Assembly (NCBI RefSeq): GCF_034263275.1
Contig: NZ_CP139559.1
Coordinates: 2,604,001-2,668,000 of the forward strand
DNA from: Mucilaginibacter sp. cycad4
Lineage (GTDB): Bacteria > Bacteroidota > Bacteroidia > Sphingobacteriales > Sphingobacteriaceae
DNA length: 64,000 nucleotides
Reading direction: 5' to 3'
Below the pieces are notes generated by a model. That model searched no databases. It saw only the letters and a list, made by a program, of their open reading frames with translations, and was not told where the DNA came from. Positions within the stretch are counted from its first letter, which is position 1. Every line of letters begins with the position of its first letter. Of this stretch, positions 27,652 through 36,209 are shown in pieces. Both the position numbers and the translations under genes were made by a program.

Positions 27652-27956
27652 TTTATGATTTGAATTTTGACAAAAGTAGCTATATTAATTGATTAAGCCG
27701 TTATTGAACTGATAACCCTTTTGGGTTTACTATCCTTTAAGTGCAAATGCTATCAACATTGCAAAACTTTATTAACATTGATTCAATTAGCTGTAAATCA
27801 ATAGGCTCATATTTCGTTAAAAAGTTATCCACACTGCGGTGTTTATTAAAAAGCTTTAAATTATCGCCCTGTGTATGATTATTTTAAAATGCCGATACAC
27901 TATGTTAGGTGTTTCCTTTGCCCGCCGAACCATTTTTTGTATATTTTTGTACCCTT
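27652..27956. other. Divergent rlmB-dnaB intergenic region with a DnaA box
   Basis: The gap has no gene. It contains a perfect DnaA-box consensus TTATCCACA at 27825-27833, about 124 bases upstream of the dnaB start, and the dnaB promoter at its right end. I saw no cluster of further boxes, so it is unlikely to be an origin, but DnaA could act on dnaB transcription. Confidence 0.45.
27918..27949 (+). promoter_or_regulatory. Promoter of dnaB
   Basis: TTG at 27918-27920, a 21-base spacer and TATTTTTG at 27942-27949. The ATG follows seven bases later, so the transcript should be almost leaderless. This excludes the longer frame that starts at 27909. Confidence 0.68.
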
Positions 27957-29522
27957 ATGAGTTTCGAGAATAACAACCAGTATAACAAGCCGAACACTTT
28001 TGAACGCCGTAGCCGGATCACCAATCCAACTCCTTTCATTGCAGGTGGCAAATTGCAGCCGCAGGCCACGGATTTGGAGGAGGCCGTTTTAGGCGCGCTT
28101 ATGCTGGAGAAAGATGCACTTTCGTCAGTTATTGATGTTTTAAAACCCGAAGTTTTTTATCAAACTAATCACCAAAAGATCTTTTCCGCAATAAAGCTCC
28201 TGTTCGAAAAAACACAGCCCGTAGATATCCTTACCGTGACTGCCGAATTGCGCAGGCTGGGCGAGCTTGAAATGGTTGGCGGCGCCTATTATATCACTGA
28301 ACTTACCAGCCGTGTTGCTTCGGCTGCCAATATCGAATTCCACTCACGTATTATCATTCAGAAATTTATCCAGCGTGAGCTGATCCGCATTTCTACAGAA
28401 GTGATCAACAGCGCATATGAAGATACCAGCGATGTATTCGATTTGCTGGACATGGCCGAAAAAAACCTGTTTGAGATAGCTCAAAGCAACCTGCGCCGCG
28501 ATGCCCGTAATATGGACGATCTTGTTCATGAAGCCCTTAGGGATATTGAAGCCCTAAAGGATAAAAAAGACGGCTTAACAGGTGTTGCTTCCGGCTTCAC
28601 CAACCTTGACCGGATGACCTCGGGCTGGCAAAAATCAGACCTGGTGATCATTGCGGCACGCCCGGCGATGGGTAAAACAGCCTTCGTATTGAGTTGTGCC
28701 CGTAACGCCGCGGTTGATTTTGACAAACCGGTTGTAGTGTTTTCACTGGAGATGTCGTCGGTACAGTTAGTTAACCGTTTGATAGCAGGTGAAGCAGAAA
28801 TTGAGCAGGAAAAAATCCGTAAAGGCACGCTTGAAGAATGGGAATGGCAACAGGTGCACTCCAAAATTGGCAGACTTGAAAAAGCAACGTTCATCATTGA
28901 CGATACGCCCGCACTAAATATATTTGAATTCAGGGCAAAATGCCGTCGCTTAAAATCGCAATACGATATTCAATTGATCATCATTGACTACTTACAGTTG
29001 ATGCACGGCAAGGCCGAAGGTAAAGGCGGCGGCGGTAACCGCGAGCAGGAGATTAGCAGTATTTCGCGTGCTTTAAAGTCAGTTGCTAAGGAGCTAAGTG
29101 TTCCGGTTATTGCACTTTCGCAGTTAAGCCGTGCGGTTGAGAGCCGGCCGGGCAACTCAAAACGGCCAATGCTTTCAGATTTACGTGAATCGGGCGCTAT
29201 TGAGCAGGATGCCGACATGGTGCTTTTCCTTTACCGCCCTGAATATTACGGTTTAACTGAAGATGAGGATGGAAACCCCACACAGGGTGTAGGCGAGGTA
29301 ATTATTGCCAAACACCGTAACGGCGAAACAGGAACAGTACGACTAAAATTTGTGGGCAAATACGTTAAGTTCACTAATCTTGAAGAAGGTATGGATGGCT
29401 TCCCTCCTCCTGCAGGTAATGCTTTTGCCGGCCTTGCCCCTTCACAGGATTTTGAAAAGCAAAGCAACTTCATTATCCGCCCTTCAAGAATGGACGACAT
29501 TGATGATGAACCACCGTTTTAG
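27957..29522 (+). CDS. dnaB: Replicative DNA helicase DnaB
   Basis: A 521-residue hexameric 5'-3' helicase. The N-terminal domain (LEEAVLGALMLEKDALS) is followed by the RecA-like core with Walker A (AARPAMGKTAF), the VFSLEMSS segment, Walker B (IIIDYLQLM) and the DNA-binding LSQLSRAVESRPGNSKRP loop, and ends with the conserved KHRNGETGTVRLKF. The ATG at 27957 gives MSFENNNQYN; an earlier start would precede the promoter. It is essential and housekeeping. A nested palindrome lies between its stop and the convergent chrA. Confidence 0.97.
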   Translation: MSFENNNQYNKPNTFERRSRITNPTPFIAGGKLQPQATDLEEAVLGALMLEKDALSSVIDVLKPEVFYQTNHQKIFSAIKLLFEKTQPVDILTVTAELRRLGELEMVGGAYYITELTSRVASAANIEFHSRIIIQKFIQRELIRISTEVINSAYEDTSDVFDLLDMAEKNLFEIAQSNLRRDARNMDDLVHEALRDIEALKDKKDGLTGVASGFTNLDRMTSGWQKSDLVIIAARPAMGKTAFVLSCARNAAVDFDKPVVVFSLEMSSVQLVNRLIAGEAEIEQEKIRKGTLEEWEWQQVHSKIGRLEKATFIIDDTPALNIFEFRAKCRRLKSQYDIQLIIIDYLQLMHGKAEGKGGGGNREQEISSISRALKSVAKELSVPVIALSQLSRAVESRPGNSKRPMLSDLRESGAIEQDADMVLFLYRPEYYGLTEDEDGNPTQGVGEVIIAKHRNGETGTVRLKFVGKYVKFTNLEEGMDGFPPPAGNAFAGLAPSQDFEKQSNFIIRPSRMDDIDDEPPF

Positions 29523-29660
29523 CCCCCCGACCCCCTAAAGGGGGAGTTCCCAATCTTGATATTAAATAAGAAAGCTTTACCATGGTAAAGCTTTCTTATT
29601 TAATATCACAGCAAACGAGTCGCGATAAGTACGCTCCCCCTTTAGGGGGCCGGGGGGCTT
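29521..29660. repeat. Nested palindromic element between dnaB and chrA
   Basis: The outer arms, 29521-29546 and 29634-29659, are 26-base reverse complements with one mismatch (AGCCCCCCG, then CCCCCTAAAGGGGGAG). Inside lies a separate perfect palindrome of 50 bases (29558-29607), two 25-base arms meeting at ACCATGGT with no extra loop. The left arm touches the dnaB stop and the right arm the chrA stop. A terminator needs far less sequence, so this looks like an inserted dispersed element. Confidence 0.85.
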
Positions 29661-30858
29661 AAAATACTATTCCCAAAACCACACCGATAATAATCACTAT
29701 CGGTGTTTTTATTTTGGTAAAATGCAACACCAGGAACGTACCAATCATCAATGCATAGGCTGTCCAGTTTAAACCAAAAGGCCTTACCAGTAAAATTAAC
29801 GCTGTTGCCATAAAGCCTACGGCTACGGCATTGATACCACTGAGGGAGTTTTTTATACGCGTTATCTTCTTCAGATCTTCCCAAAACGGCACTATAAAAA
29901 GGATCAGGATAAGGCCCGGCGTATTGATGCCGATAACAGCAACCAGGCTACCAATTACCTGCCCCCAAATGCTGTAACCTTTGTTACCAAGTGTAATCCC
30001 ACCCAAAAACGATGTAAATGAAAATGTAGGTCCGGGCAAAGCCTGCTGTAAGGCATAACCTGATAAAAACTCCGATCGGCCTAAATAGTGCTTAACCTCA
30101 ACAAATTCGGTATACATGAGCGGCACAAGTACCTGTCCTCCTCCAAAAATGAGGATGCCATTACGGTAAAAGTTTTCAAACAAACGGATTGGCAAGCTGA
30201 ATGGCGACGTTTGATTTACTACCGAACCCAAAGCCGCAAAGAATAGCAGGATACCAATAAAATAAGCTACCTTATTAGGGTTTACATTTGAATACAGTTT
30301 TACCCTCAACTCGTTTTCCTGCTGCTGGGTTTCCATGGCCGATGATATAATGCCGCCAAGCAATATCAGTATAGGGAAGGCATATGCATTTTGAAGGATG
30401 AGTGTCACAATCAGCGACCCAATAGCCAACATGGTGCTGATCCTGGTTTTCAAAAATTTATTGGCAAACGTGTAAGTGGCGTAAGCAACTATACCAACCG
30501 CTATAGGTTGTACATAAGTGATTACATGTGCAAATTTTGCCTTATTGGCAACCATATTGTAGCTGATAGCCGCCATACACATAATAGTGGCCGAAGGCAG
30601 GATCCAAATTAAAAATGTAATAATAGCCAGTCTGAGCCCGCCCACTTTCCAGGCTATCCCAACCAGTGTTTGGGTTGACGAAGGACCGGGCAACACCTGC
30701 GATAAGGCGTTGAGCTCCATCAGCTCATCTTCAGTAATATATCTCCGCTTCTCAACAAACTCGCGCAGTAAAACCGCGATGTGCGCCTGTGGGCCTCCAA
30801 AAGCTGTAAAAGTATAAATCAGCACATCCCGAAGGAATAAAAGCTGCCGTTTTCTCAT
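29659..30858 (-). CDS. chrA: Chromate transporter (ChrA, CHR family)
   Basis: A 399-residue polytopic membrane protein made of two homologous CHR halves. Each half opens with the motif pattern FGGPQAHIAVL or FGGGQVLVPLM, followed by GxxLxQxLPGP (ALSQVLPGPSSTQT and ALQQALPGPTFSFTS). The family exports chromate, or more generally moves oxyanions, by proton or sulfate coupling. No chromate-resistance regulator is adjacent, so another physiological anion is possible. It is bounded by palindromic repeats on both sides. Confidence 0.9.
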   Translation of the reverse strand: MRKRQLLFLRDVLIYTFTAFGGPQAHIAVLLREFVEKRRYITEDELMELNALSQVLPGPSSTQTLVGIAWKVGGLRLAIITFLIWILPSATIMCMAAISYNMVANKAKFAHVITYVQPIAVGIVAYATYTFANKFLKTRISTMLAIGSLIVTLILQNAYAFPILILLGGIISSAMETQQQENELRVKLYSNVNPNKVAYFIGILLFFAALGSVVNQTSPFSLPIRLFENFYRNGILIFGGGQVLVPLMYTEFVEVKHYLGRSEFLSGYALQQALPGPTFSFTSFLGGITLGNKGYSIWGQVIGSLVAVIGINTPGLILILFIVPFWEDLKKITRIKNSLSGINAVAVGFMATALILLVRPFGLNWTAYALMIGTFLVLHFTKIKTPIVIIIGVVLGIVF

Positions 30859-30875
30859 TTAGATCTTATAAGAAT

Positions 30876-30975
30876 GTTCATAGATGATGGTTCATGGCCC
30901 ATAGCCGGAATAATTTAATCGACAATACAAGTATCCGATAAAAATACCATGAACTATGAACCATTAACTATGAAC
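30876..30975. repeat. Inverted repeat of the GGTTCATGG family
   Basis: The left arm at 30876-30897 and right arm at 30947-30975 share the GTTCATAG and ATGGTTCATGG units found at 10521-10634. It occupies the gap between chrA and the upstream TPR gene, both on the reverse strand. Confidence 0.68.
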
Positions 30976-30983
30976 TAAAAAAA

Positions 30984-31325
30984 CTAATAGTCATCATCGT
31001 CTTCTTCAAAGCCCGTTGCCTGCCTGTATACTGCCTGCAATTCAGAAAAAGCATGGTTATCGCGCTTTTCTTTGGTCACTTTCATACCATTTTCGTAGGT
31101 TTTAATGGCATCATCTTTACGGTTCAATGCTTCATAAAGCTTACCTAAATGATAATAGGTACCAACGTAGCCCGGGTGATTATTCACTAAATCTTCATAA
31201 TAGGCAAGGGCTTTATCTGTCTCATTCAGACGCAGATATTCAGTTGCCAGGGCATATTTCAGAAATTCATCATCCGGTTCATTTTTTATAAATTCCAACA
31301 GCTTATTCAATCTGCTTAACTCCAT
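30984..31325 (-). CDS. Small TPR protein
   Basis: A 113-residue cytoplasmic protein made of about three tetratricopeptide repeats (DEFLKYALATEYLRLNE, then ALAYYEDLVNNHPGYVGTYY, then YEALNRKDDAIKTYENGM) and an acidic end (EEDDDDY). TPR proteins mediate protein-protein contacts; the partner is unknown. It is transcribed divergently from etfB, their starts being 45 bases apart, which leaves room only for overlapping promoters. Confidence 0.82.
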   Translation of the reverse strand: MELSRLNKLLEFIKNEPDDEFLKYALATEYLRLNETDKALAYYEDLVNNHPGYVGTYYHLGKLYEALNRKDDAIKTYENGMKVTKEKRDNHAFSELQAVYRQATGFEEDDDDY

Positions 31326-31347
31326 TTTAAACTCTATCTTTTTTAAC

Positions 31348-31355
31348 TAAATTTG
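31348..31355 (+). promoter_or_regulatory. -7 element of etfBA
   Basis: TAAATTTG matches TAnnTTTG and ends 15 bases before the etfB ATG at 31371. The -33 box is not evident. Confidence 0.5.
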
Positions 31356-31370
31356 CAAAAACCTATTGAT

Positions 31371-32108
31371 ATGAAGATTCTGGTATGTGTAAGTAATGTT
31401 CCTGATACCACCACAAAAATAACTTTTACTGATAATAACACGCAATTTAATACAAACGGGGTTCAGTTTATACTTAACCCTTATGATGAAATTGCACTCG
31501 CGCGCGCCATTGAACTAACCGATGGCGGTAAAGGTACAGTAACTGTAATAAATGTTGGGGAGGCAAATACAGAAGCCACTATACGTAAAGCCCTGGCCAT
31601 TGGCGCTACCGATGCGGTACGAATAAACGCTAAACCGCACGATGCCTGGTATGTAGCGTATCAGATTGCGCAATATGTAAAATCAAATCCTTTTGATCTA
31701 ATCCTGACCGGTCGTGAATCTATTGATTATAACGGGTCGAAAGTTGCGGGTATGCTGGGCGAATTGCTTGATTTGCCATCGGTATCTATTATCAAAAAAT
31801 TAGATGCCGCAGACACGGAGGCAACTGTTGAACGCGAGATTGAGGGCGGTAAAGAAGTTTTAACTATCCCCTATCCTTTTGTAGCCGGTACTGCCGAGGG
31901 CGTGGCCGAACCAAAAATACCTAATATGCGCGGCATTATGTCGGCCCGGACCAAGCCACTTACAGTTGTGGAGCCGGTTGAGGTAAAAACATTTTCGGAG
32001 ATCATTAGTTATGAAACACCTGCCCCGCGCGGCCAGGTGAAGCTTATACCTGCCGATGATACTGCTAAACTGGTTGAGCTGCTGCATACCGAAGCGCGTG
32101 TTATATAA
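31371..32108 (+). CDS. etfB: Electron transfer flavoprotein, beta subunit
   Basis: A 245-residue ETF beta subunit (FixA type). The start MKILVCVSNVPDTTTKITF, the NPYDEIALARAIEL segment and the AMP-site LTGRESIDYNGSKVAGMLGE are characteristic. With EtfA it carries electrons from acyl-CoA dehydrogenases, such as the glutaryl-CoA enzyme in this window, to the quinone pool via ETF-quinone oxidoreductase, which is not present here. The Met at 31371 follows the promoter; earlier in-frame codons add residues unlike the family. etfA follows after 29 bases. Confidence 0.95.
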   Translation: MKILVCVSNVPDTTTKITFTDNNTQFNTNGVQFILNPYDEIALARAIELTDGGKGTVTVINVGEANTEATIRKALAIGATDAVRINAKPHDAWYVAYQIAQYVKSNPFDLILTGRESIDYNGSKVAGMLGELLDLPSVSIIKKLDAADTEATVEREIEGGKEVLTIPYPFVAGTAEGVAEPKIPNMRGIMSARTKPLTVVEPVEVKTFSEIISYETPAPRGQVKLIPADDTAKLVELLHTEARVI

Positions 32109-32137
32109 ATTATGATCTAAATCATTAACAGATAAAT

Positions 32138-33115
32138 ATGTCAGTTTTAATATATGCGGAAAATACCGGGGGCAAATTCAAAAAATCGGTTTTTGAAGCC
32201 GTTTCTTATGCCCGCGCCATTGCCGATCAAAATAACACTTCCCTTACCGCGGTTTCAATAGGCAATGTTGATGCGGCCGAATTAGCTTCATTGGGTAAAT
32301 ACGGCGCCAATAAAGTGCTTAATGTTTCTGGTGATAAGCTGAAAGACTTTGTAAACCAGGCCTATGCCTCCGTTATAGCCGAAGCCGCAAAAAAGGAGGG
32401 TTCGGCTGTTGTGGTTTTATCAAATACCTTCTCGGGTCGTGGCTTGGCGCCAAGAGTTGGTGTAAAACTGGATGCTGGTGTTGCCGATGGAGCAGTAGCG
32501 CTCCCTGTTCAGGACGGCGGCTCGTTCAAGATTAAAAAAACAGCATTTTCTGGTAAAGCTTTTGCCATTGTTGACCTTACTTCTGCCATCAAAGTTATCG
32601 CGCTTGTACCCAACTCGTACAAAGTTGTGGAAACAGGCGGCACTGCCCAGGTTGAGGATTTCAGCGTTGAAACCAAGGCATCTGACTTTAAGGCTATGAT
32701 CAAAGAGATCGTTCGTTCAACAGATAAGGTTTCCCTGCCCGACGCAGAAATTGTGGTATCAGGGGGCCGTGGTTTGAAAGGGCCTGAAAACTGGGGTATG
32801 ATAGAAGAACTGGCTGAGCTTTTAGGTGCTGCCACCGCATGCTCAAAACCTGTATCAGATGCAGGCTGGAGGCCGCATAGCGAACACGTTGGACAAACCG
32901 GTATTGCTGTCAGTCCAAATTTGTATATTGCAGTCGGAATTTCAGGTGCTATTCAACACCTGGCCGGGGTAAGTTCATCAAAAGTTATCGTAGTAATAAA
33001 CAAAGATCCTGAGGCGCCGTTTTTCAAGGTAGCCGATTATGGGATTGTTGGCGATGCCTTTGAGGTGCTTCCTAAATTAATAGCAGCCGTTAAAGAATAT
33101 AAAGCTTCAGCATAA
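32138..33115 (+). CDS. etfA: Electron transfer flavoprotein, alpha subunit
   Basis: A 325-residue ETF alpha subunit (FixB type). The FAD-binding C-terminal half holds SGGRGLKGPENWGMIEELA, SKPVSDAGWRPHSEHVGQTG and YIAVGISGAIQHLAG, the standard ETF signature. The N-terminal domain packs on EtfB. Length is typical. It is co-transcribed with etfB, and the bifunctional nuclease gene follows so closely that it may belong to the same transcript. Confidence 0.96.
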   Translation: MSVLIYAENTGGKFKKSVFEAVSYARAIADQNNTSLTAVSIGNVDAAELASLGKYGANKVLNVSGDKLKDFVNQAYASVIAEAAKKEGSAVVVLSNTFSGRGLAPRVGVKLDAGVADGAVALPVQDGGSFKIKKTAFSGKAFAIVDLTSAIKVIALVPNSYKVVETGGTAQVEDFSVETKASDFKAMIKEIVRSTDKVSLPDAEIVVSGGRGLKGPENWGMIEELAELLGAATACSKPVSDAGWRPHSEHVGQTGIAVSPNLYIAVGISGAIQHLAGVSSSKVIVVINKDPEAPFFKVADYGIVGDAFEVLPKLIAAVKEYKASA

Positions 33116-33138
33116 ATACAGGTGTGATGGGGAATAAC

Positions 33139-33738
33139 ATGAAAAAAATAAAGCTTGATATTGTCGGCTTATCATACAGTCAAACCCAATCGGGCGCCTA
33201 TGCACTTGTTTTGGGCGAAGTAAGTGGCCGCCGCCGTTTGCCTATCATCATCGGGAGCTTTGAAGCCCAGGCTATAGCTATCGAAATAGAAAAGATGACC
33301 CCGAGCCGCCCGCTTACACACGACCTGTTCAAGAGCTTTGCCCAGGCTTACCAGATTGAAGTTCAGGAAGTGATCATTTATAATTTAGTTGATGGGATAT
33401 TTTATGCCAAGCTGGTTTGCAGCGATGGAAAACGCTCTGTGGAGATAGATGCCCGCACTTCTGACGCTATTGCCGTGGCTGTACGCTTTGACTGCCCTAT
33501 CTTTACTTATGAATTCATCCTTTCAACTGCAGGCATTGTTATAGAAGGTAACGATTTTGTTTATCTGGAAAATATCAACGAAACACCTGAAGAAAAATCG
33601 GTAAGCGCATCAGTAAGCGGTTACGCTTCTATCAGTACCGAGGAGTTAAAAACCAAGCTCCAGGAAGCCCTGGCTGAAGAGTCATACGAAAAAGCGGCAA
33701 AGATTCGCGATGAGCTGAACAAACGTAAAGCATCCTGA
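33139..33738 (+). CDS. Bifunctional nuclease family protein (DUF151) with UVR motif
   Basis: A 199-residue protein with an N-terminal DUF151/BFN domain (YALVLGEVSGRRRLPIIIG, then DARTSDAIAVAVRFDCPI) and a C-terminal UvrB/UvrC-like helical hairpin (KLQEALAEESYEKAAKIRD). Some relatives have RNase and DNase activity; bacterial roles are largely unknown. Candidate starts are a GTG at 33124 and ATGs at 33127 and 33139; the last, giving MKKIKLDIVGLSYSQ, matches the family. It lies just downstream of etfA. A terminator hairpin follows. Confidence 0.85.
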   Translation: MKKIKLDIVGLSYSQTQSGAYALVLGEVSGRRRLPIIIGSFEAQAIAIEIEKMTPSRPLTHDLFKSFAQAYQIEVQEVIIYNLVDGIFYAKLVCSDGKRSVEIDARTSDAIAVAVRFDCPIFTYEFILSTAGIVIEGNDFVYLENINETPEEKSVSASVSGYASISTEELKTKLQEALAEESYEKAAKIRDELNKRKAS

Positions 33739-33821
33739 TTTCGGAATTGGGATTTTCGATTTCGGATTTATCCGGACGCTCTATTATTAAAATAATAATT
33801 TGTTGTATCAATATTATATAG

Positions 33822-33849
33822 CAGAAACCCAATCCCGGGTTTCTGTTTA
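33822..33849 (+). terminator. Terminator after the bifunctional nuclease gene
   Basis: Stem CAGAAACCC / GGGTTTCTG with a six-base loop and a short T-run. It closes the etfBA transcript. Confidence 0.68.
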
Positions 33850-33951
33850 ACAATCGTAATTTCTACACTTGTAGCTTTCTGATTTACATTTATTTCACTA
33901 CTTTCCGCTTTTAATTTAACACTGACTAAAATTATTTAAACCAGGTACCGT

Positions 33952-35211
33952 ATGAATATTAAGTTCCGCTTAATACTGATGAATTTTATGCAATTTTTTA
34001 TATGGGGAGCCTGGTTGCTTACCATTGGTGCATACTGGTTTCAGGATAAACATTGGTCGGGCGCACAATTTGGAGCTATCTTCAGTACTATGGGCATTTC
34101 GGCTATATTCATGCCTGCCCTTACCGGTATCATAGCGGATAGATTTATCAATGCCGAAAAGTTATACGGTATCATGCACATTTTAGGTGCGGCATCCTTA
34201 TTTACCCTGCCTTTAATTACCAGTCCTTCCGCCTTTTTCTGGGTAATGCTGATCAACATGATCTTTTATATGCCAACCCTTTCACTATCAATAACAGTGG
34301 CATATTCGGCATTGAAAAGTAATAACAAAGATGTAGTTAAAGATTACCCCCCTATCAGGATTTGGGGAACTATCGGATTTATAGCCGCGTTATGGACAGT
34401 GAGTCTCACACATAACGAAACCTCTCCTAACCAGTTTTATATAGCATCGGCCGTAGCCCTTGCCCTTGGTATTTATTCTTTTAGTCTTCCAAAATGCCCC
34501 CCGCTTTCCGCAAAAACAACCAACAAATCATTTGTTGACTCGTTAGGATTGAATGCTTTCAAATTATTTAAAGACCCGAAGTTTGCTATTTTCTTCGCTT
34601 TCTCCATGCTTTTGGGAGCAGCCTTACAACTTACCAATGCTTATGGTGATACCTTTATACAGGACTTTAAAAATATAGCCATCTACAAAGATTCGGTCGG
34701 CGTAAAATACCCGGCTATTATCATGTCTATCTCCCAGTTTTCTGAAACCTTTTTCATTTTACTGATCCCATTCTTTCTGCGCAAATTTGGTATCAAATAT
34801 GTGATGCTGTTCAGCATGCTGGCCTGGGTATTAAGGTTTGGCCTTTTTGCCTTCGGCGATCCGGCCGGTGGTTTATGGATGATCGTATTGTCATGTATTG
34901 TTTATGGCATGGCTTTCGATTTCTTCAATATATCTGGTTCACTGTTTGTTGAAACACAGGCCACCCCGGATATCAGAGCAAGCGCGCAAGGCTTGTTTAT
35001 GATGATGGTAAATGGTTTCGGCGCTTTTTTCGGAAGCATAGCAAGCGGTTTGATCATCGATAAATTTTTTCTACTGCCGGGCGGCGCTAAAGATTGGCAT
35101 GGCATCTGGCTCACATTTGCGGGCTATGCCCTGGTAATCGCTATTATCTTCCCGTTCGTGTTTAGGTATAAACATAATAAGGCGCTTGTTGAAGCGATAC
35201 AACATGCGTAA
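33952..35211 (+). CDS. MFS permease of the nucleoside:H+ symporter family
   Basis: A 419-residue inner-membrane protein with about 12 transmembrane helices. The start RLILMNFMQFFIWGAWLLT and the segment YPPIRIWGTIGFIAALWTV are typical of the NupG/XapB nucleoside symporter group common in Bacteroidota. It probably imports nucleosides or a related small polar molecule with protons. Sugar-permease members of the same superfamily exist, so the substrate is uncertain. It is a single gene, ended by a nested palindrome shared with the convergent ThuA gene. Confidence 0.82.
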   Translation: MNIKFRLILMNFMQFFIWGAWLLTIGAYWFQDKHWSGAQFGAIFSTMGISAIFMPALTGIIADRFINAEKLYGIMHILGAASLFTLPLITSPSAFFWVMLINMIFYMPTLSLSITVAYSALKSNNKDVVKDYPPIRIWGTIGFIAALWTVSLTHNETSPNQFYIASAVALALGIYSFSLPKCPPLSAKTTNKSFVDSLGLNAFKLFKDPKFAIFFAFSMLLGAALQLTNAYGDTFIQDFKNIAIYKDSVGVKYPAIIMSISQFSETFFILLIPFFLRKFGIKYVMLFSMLAWVLRFGLFAFGDPAGGLWMIVLSCIVYGMAFDFFNISGSLFVETQATPDIRASAQGLFMMMVNGFGAFFGSIASGLIIDKFFLLPGGAKDWHGIWLTFAGYALVIAIIFPFVFRYKHNKALVEAIQHA

Positions 35212-35214
35212 TTT

Positions 35215-35342
35215 CTGAACCGGGATTTGGGGAATATTTTGGATTACAGGATTTTCTTACTTAAAATAGCGAGGGCTCACGATAATTCGTGAGCCCTCGC
35301 TATTGCATGTTATCCGGGGAATCCCCCCAAATCACGGTTCAG
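35215..35342. repeat. Nested palindrome between permease and ThuA genes
   Basis: The outer arms 35215-35232 and 35325-35342 pair at 17 of 18 positions (CTGAACCG...ATTTGGGG). Inside, 35267-35282 and 35287-35302 form a perfect 16-bp stem (TAGCGAGGGCTCACGA) with a TAAT loop. The outer arms are related to those at 38003-38090. The inner hairpin is unrelated to other copies. Confidence 0.82.
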
Positions 35343-35343
35343 A

Positions 35344-36063
35344 CTATTTCTTCCAACCCATCGCGTACTTAATTCCACCTAAAAGATGTTTCAAATACAA
35401 AGGCTCCGAATATGACGCATCAGTATGCCCAAGCTCGGTATAAAAGGCCCTGCCACCATCAAAATTGTGATACCAGGCCATTGGGTGATTCTCACCGTTT
35501 TCGCCGCCTGTGTAGCTTTTTTCGTCAATCTTGATCAGCACGTGCAGGTCATTACCAATCCATTTGTAGTTATACCACTCGTCAAGGCGTTTCCAGGTTT
35601 CTGGCAAGTGTTTGGTTGCGATAAAATTGCGGTCAACCACATTTAATACAGCTTCCTGTTGCTTGCTCGGGTGATTTTTAAAATAAGCGCCAACCAGCTT
35701 GCCGTACCATGACCAGTTGTATTCCGTGTCAGTTGCCGAATGCACACCAACAAAACCACCGCCCGACCGGATGTATTTTTCAAAAGCGGCTTGCTGGGTG
35801 TCGTTTAAAACATCGCCGGTGGTGTTTAAAAATATTACCGCCTTATATTGTTTTAAATTATCCATGGTAAACCTCGCGGCATCAGTGGTGCTGTCTACAT
35901 CAAAATTATTCTCCTGCCCGAGTTTAATTATTGCAGGCACACCTACCGCTATGGAGTTATGGTGAAACCCCGCGGTTTTACAAAATACCAGTACTTTATC
36001 TTTAGCAAGTACCTGGGTTATTGAAGTTCCTATTAAAAGGCAAATGGTGATTAGTTTTTTCAT
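35344..36063 (-). CDS. Exported ThuA-domain protein
   Basis: A 239-residue protein with a signal peptide (MKKLITICLLIGTSITQVLA) and a class I glutamine-amidotransferase-like ThuA fold. Signatures include VLVFCKTAGFHHNSIAVG near the mature start, GGGFVGVHSATDTEYNW, and the C-terminal GGRAFYTELGHTDASYSEPL. ThuA proteins were named from trehalose utilisation and are now linked to 3-keto-sugar metabolism. It lies downstream of a GMC oxidoreductase on the same strand, a common pairing that suggests the two act on the same oxidised sugar. The function is inferred. Confidence 0.85.
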   Translation of the reverse strand: MKKLITICLLIGTSITQVLAKDKVLVFCKTAGFHHNSIAVGVPAIIKLGQENNFDVDSTTDAARFTMDNLKQYKAVIFLNTTGDVLNDTQQAAFEKYIRSGGGFVGVHSATDTEYNWSWYGKLVGAYFKNHPSKQQEAVLNVVDRNFIATKHLPETWKRLDEWYNYKWIGNDLHVLIKIDEKSYTGGENGENHPMAWYHNFDGGRAFYTELGHTDASYSEPLYLKHLLGGIKYAMGWKK

Positions 36064-36101
36064 GGTTGATTATTTTTTTAGTAAACGCATTAAAATACGG
36101 C

Positions 36102-36199
36102 CGTCGTGCTGAACTTGTTTCAGCATCCCAGGCGCTAAGCACACATCATACATGTCGACTGCTTAGCACGTGGGTTCCCGAAATAAATTCGGGGTGACG
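36102..36199. repeat. Palindromic element between GMC and ThuA genes
   Basis: The outer arms, from CGTCGTGCTGAACTTGTTTC at 36102 to TTCGGGGTGACG ending at 36199, are imperfect complements. Inside, GCTAAGCA (about 36134) pairs with TGCTTAGC (about 36160). It lies within the presumed GMC-ThuA transcript. Confidence 0.6.
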
Positions 36200-36209
36200 T
36201 TGGTGGTGA

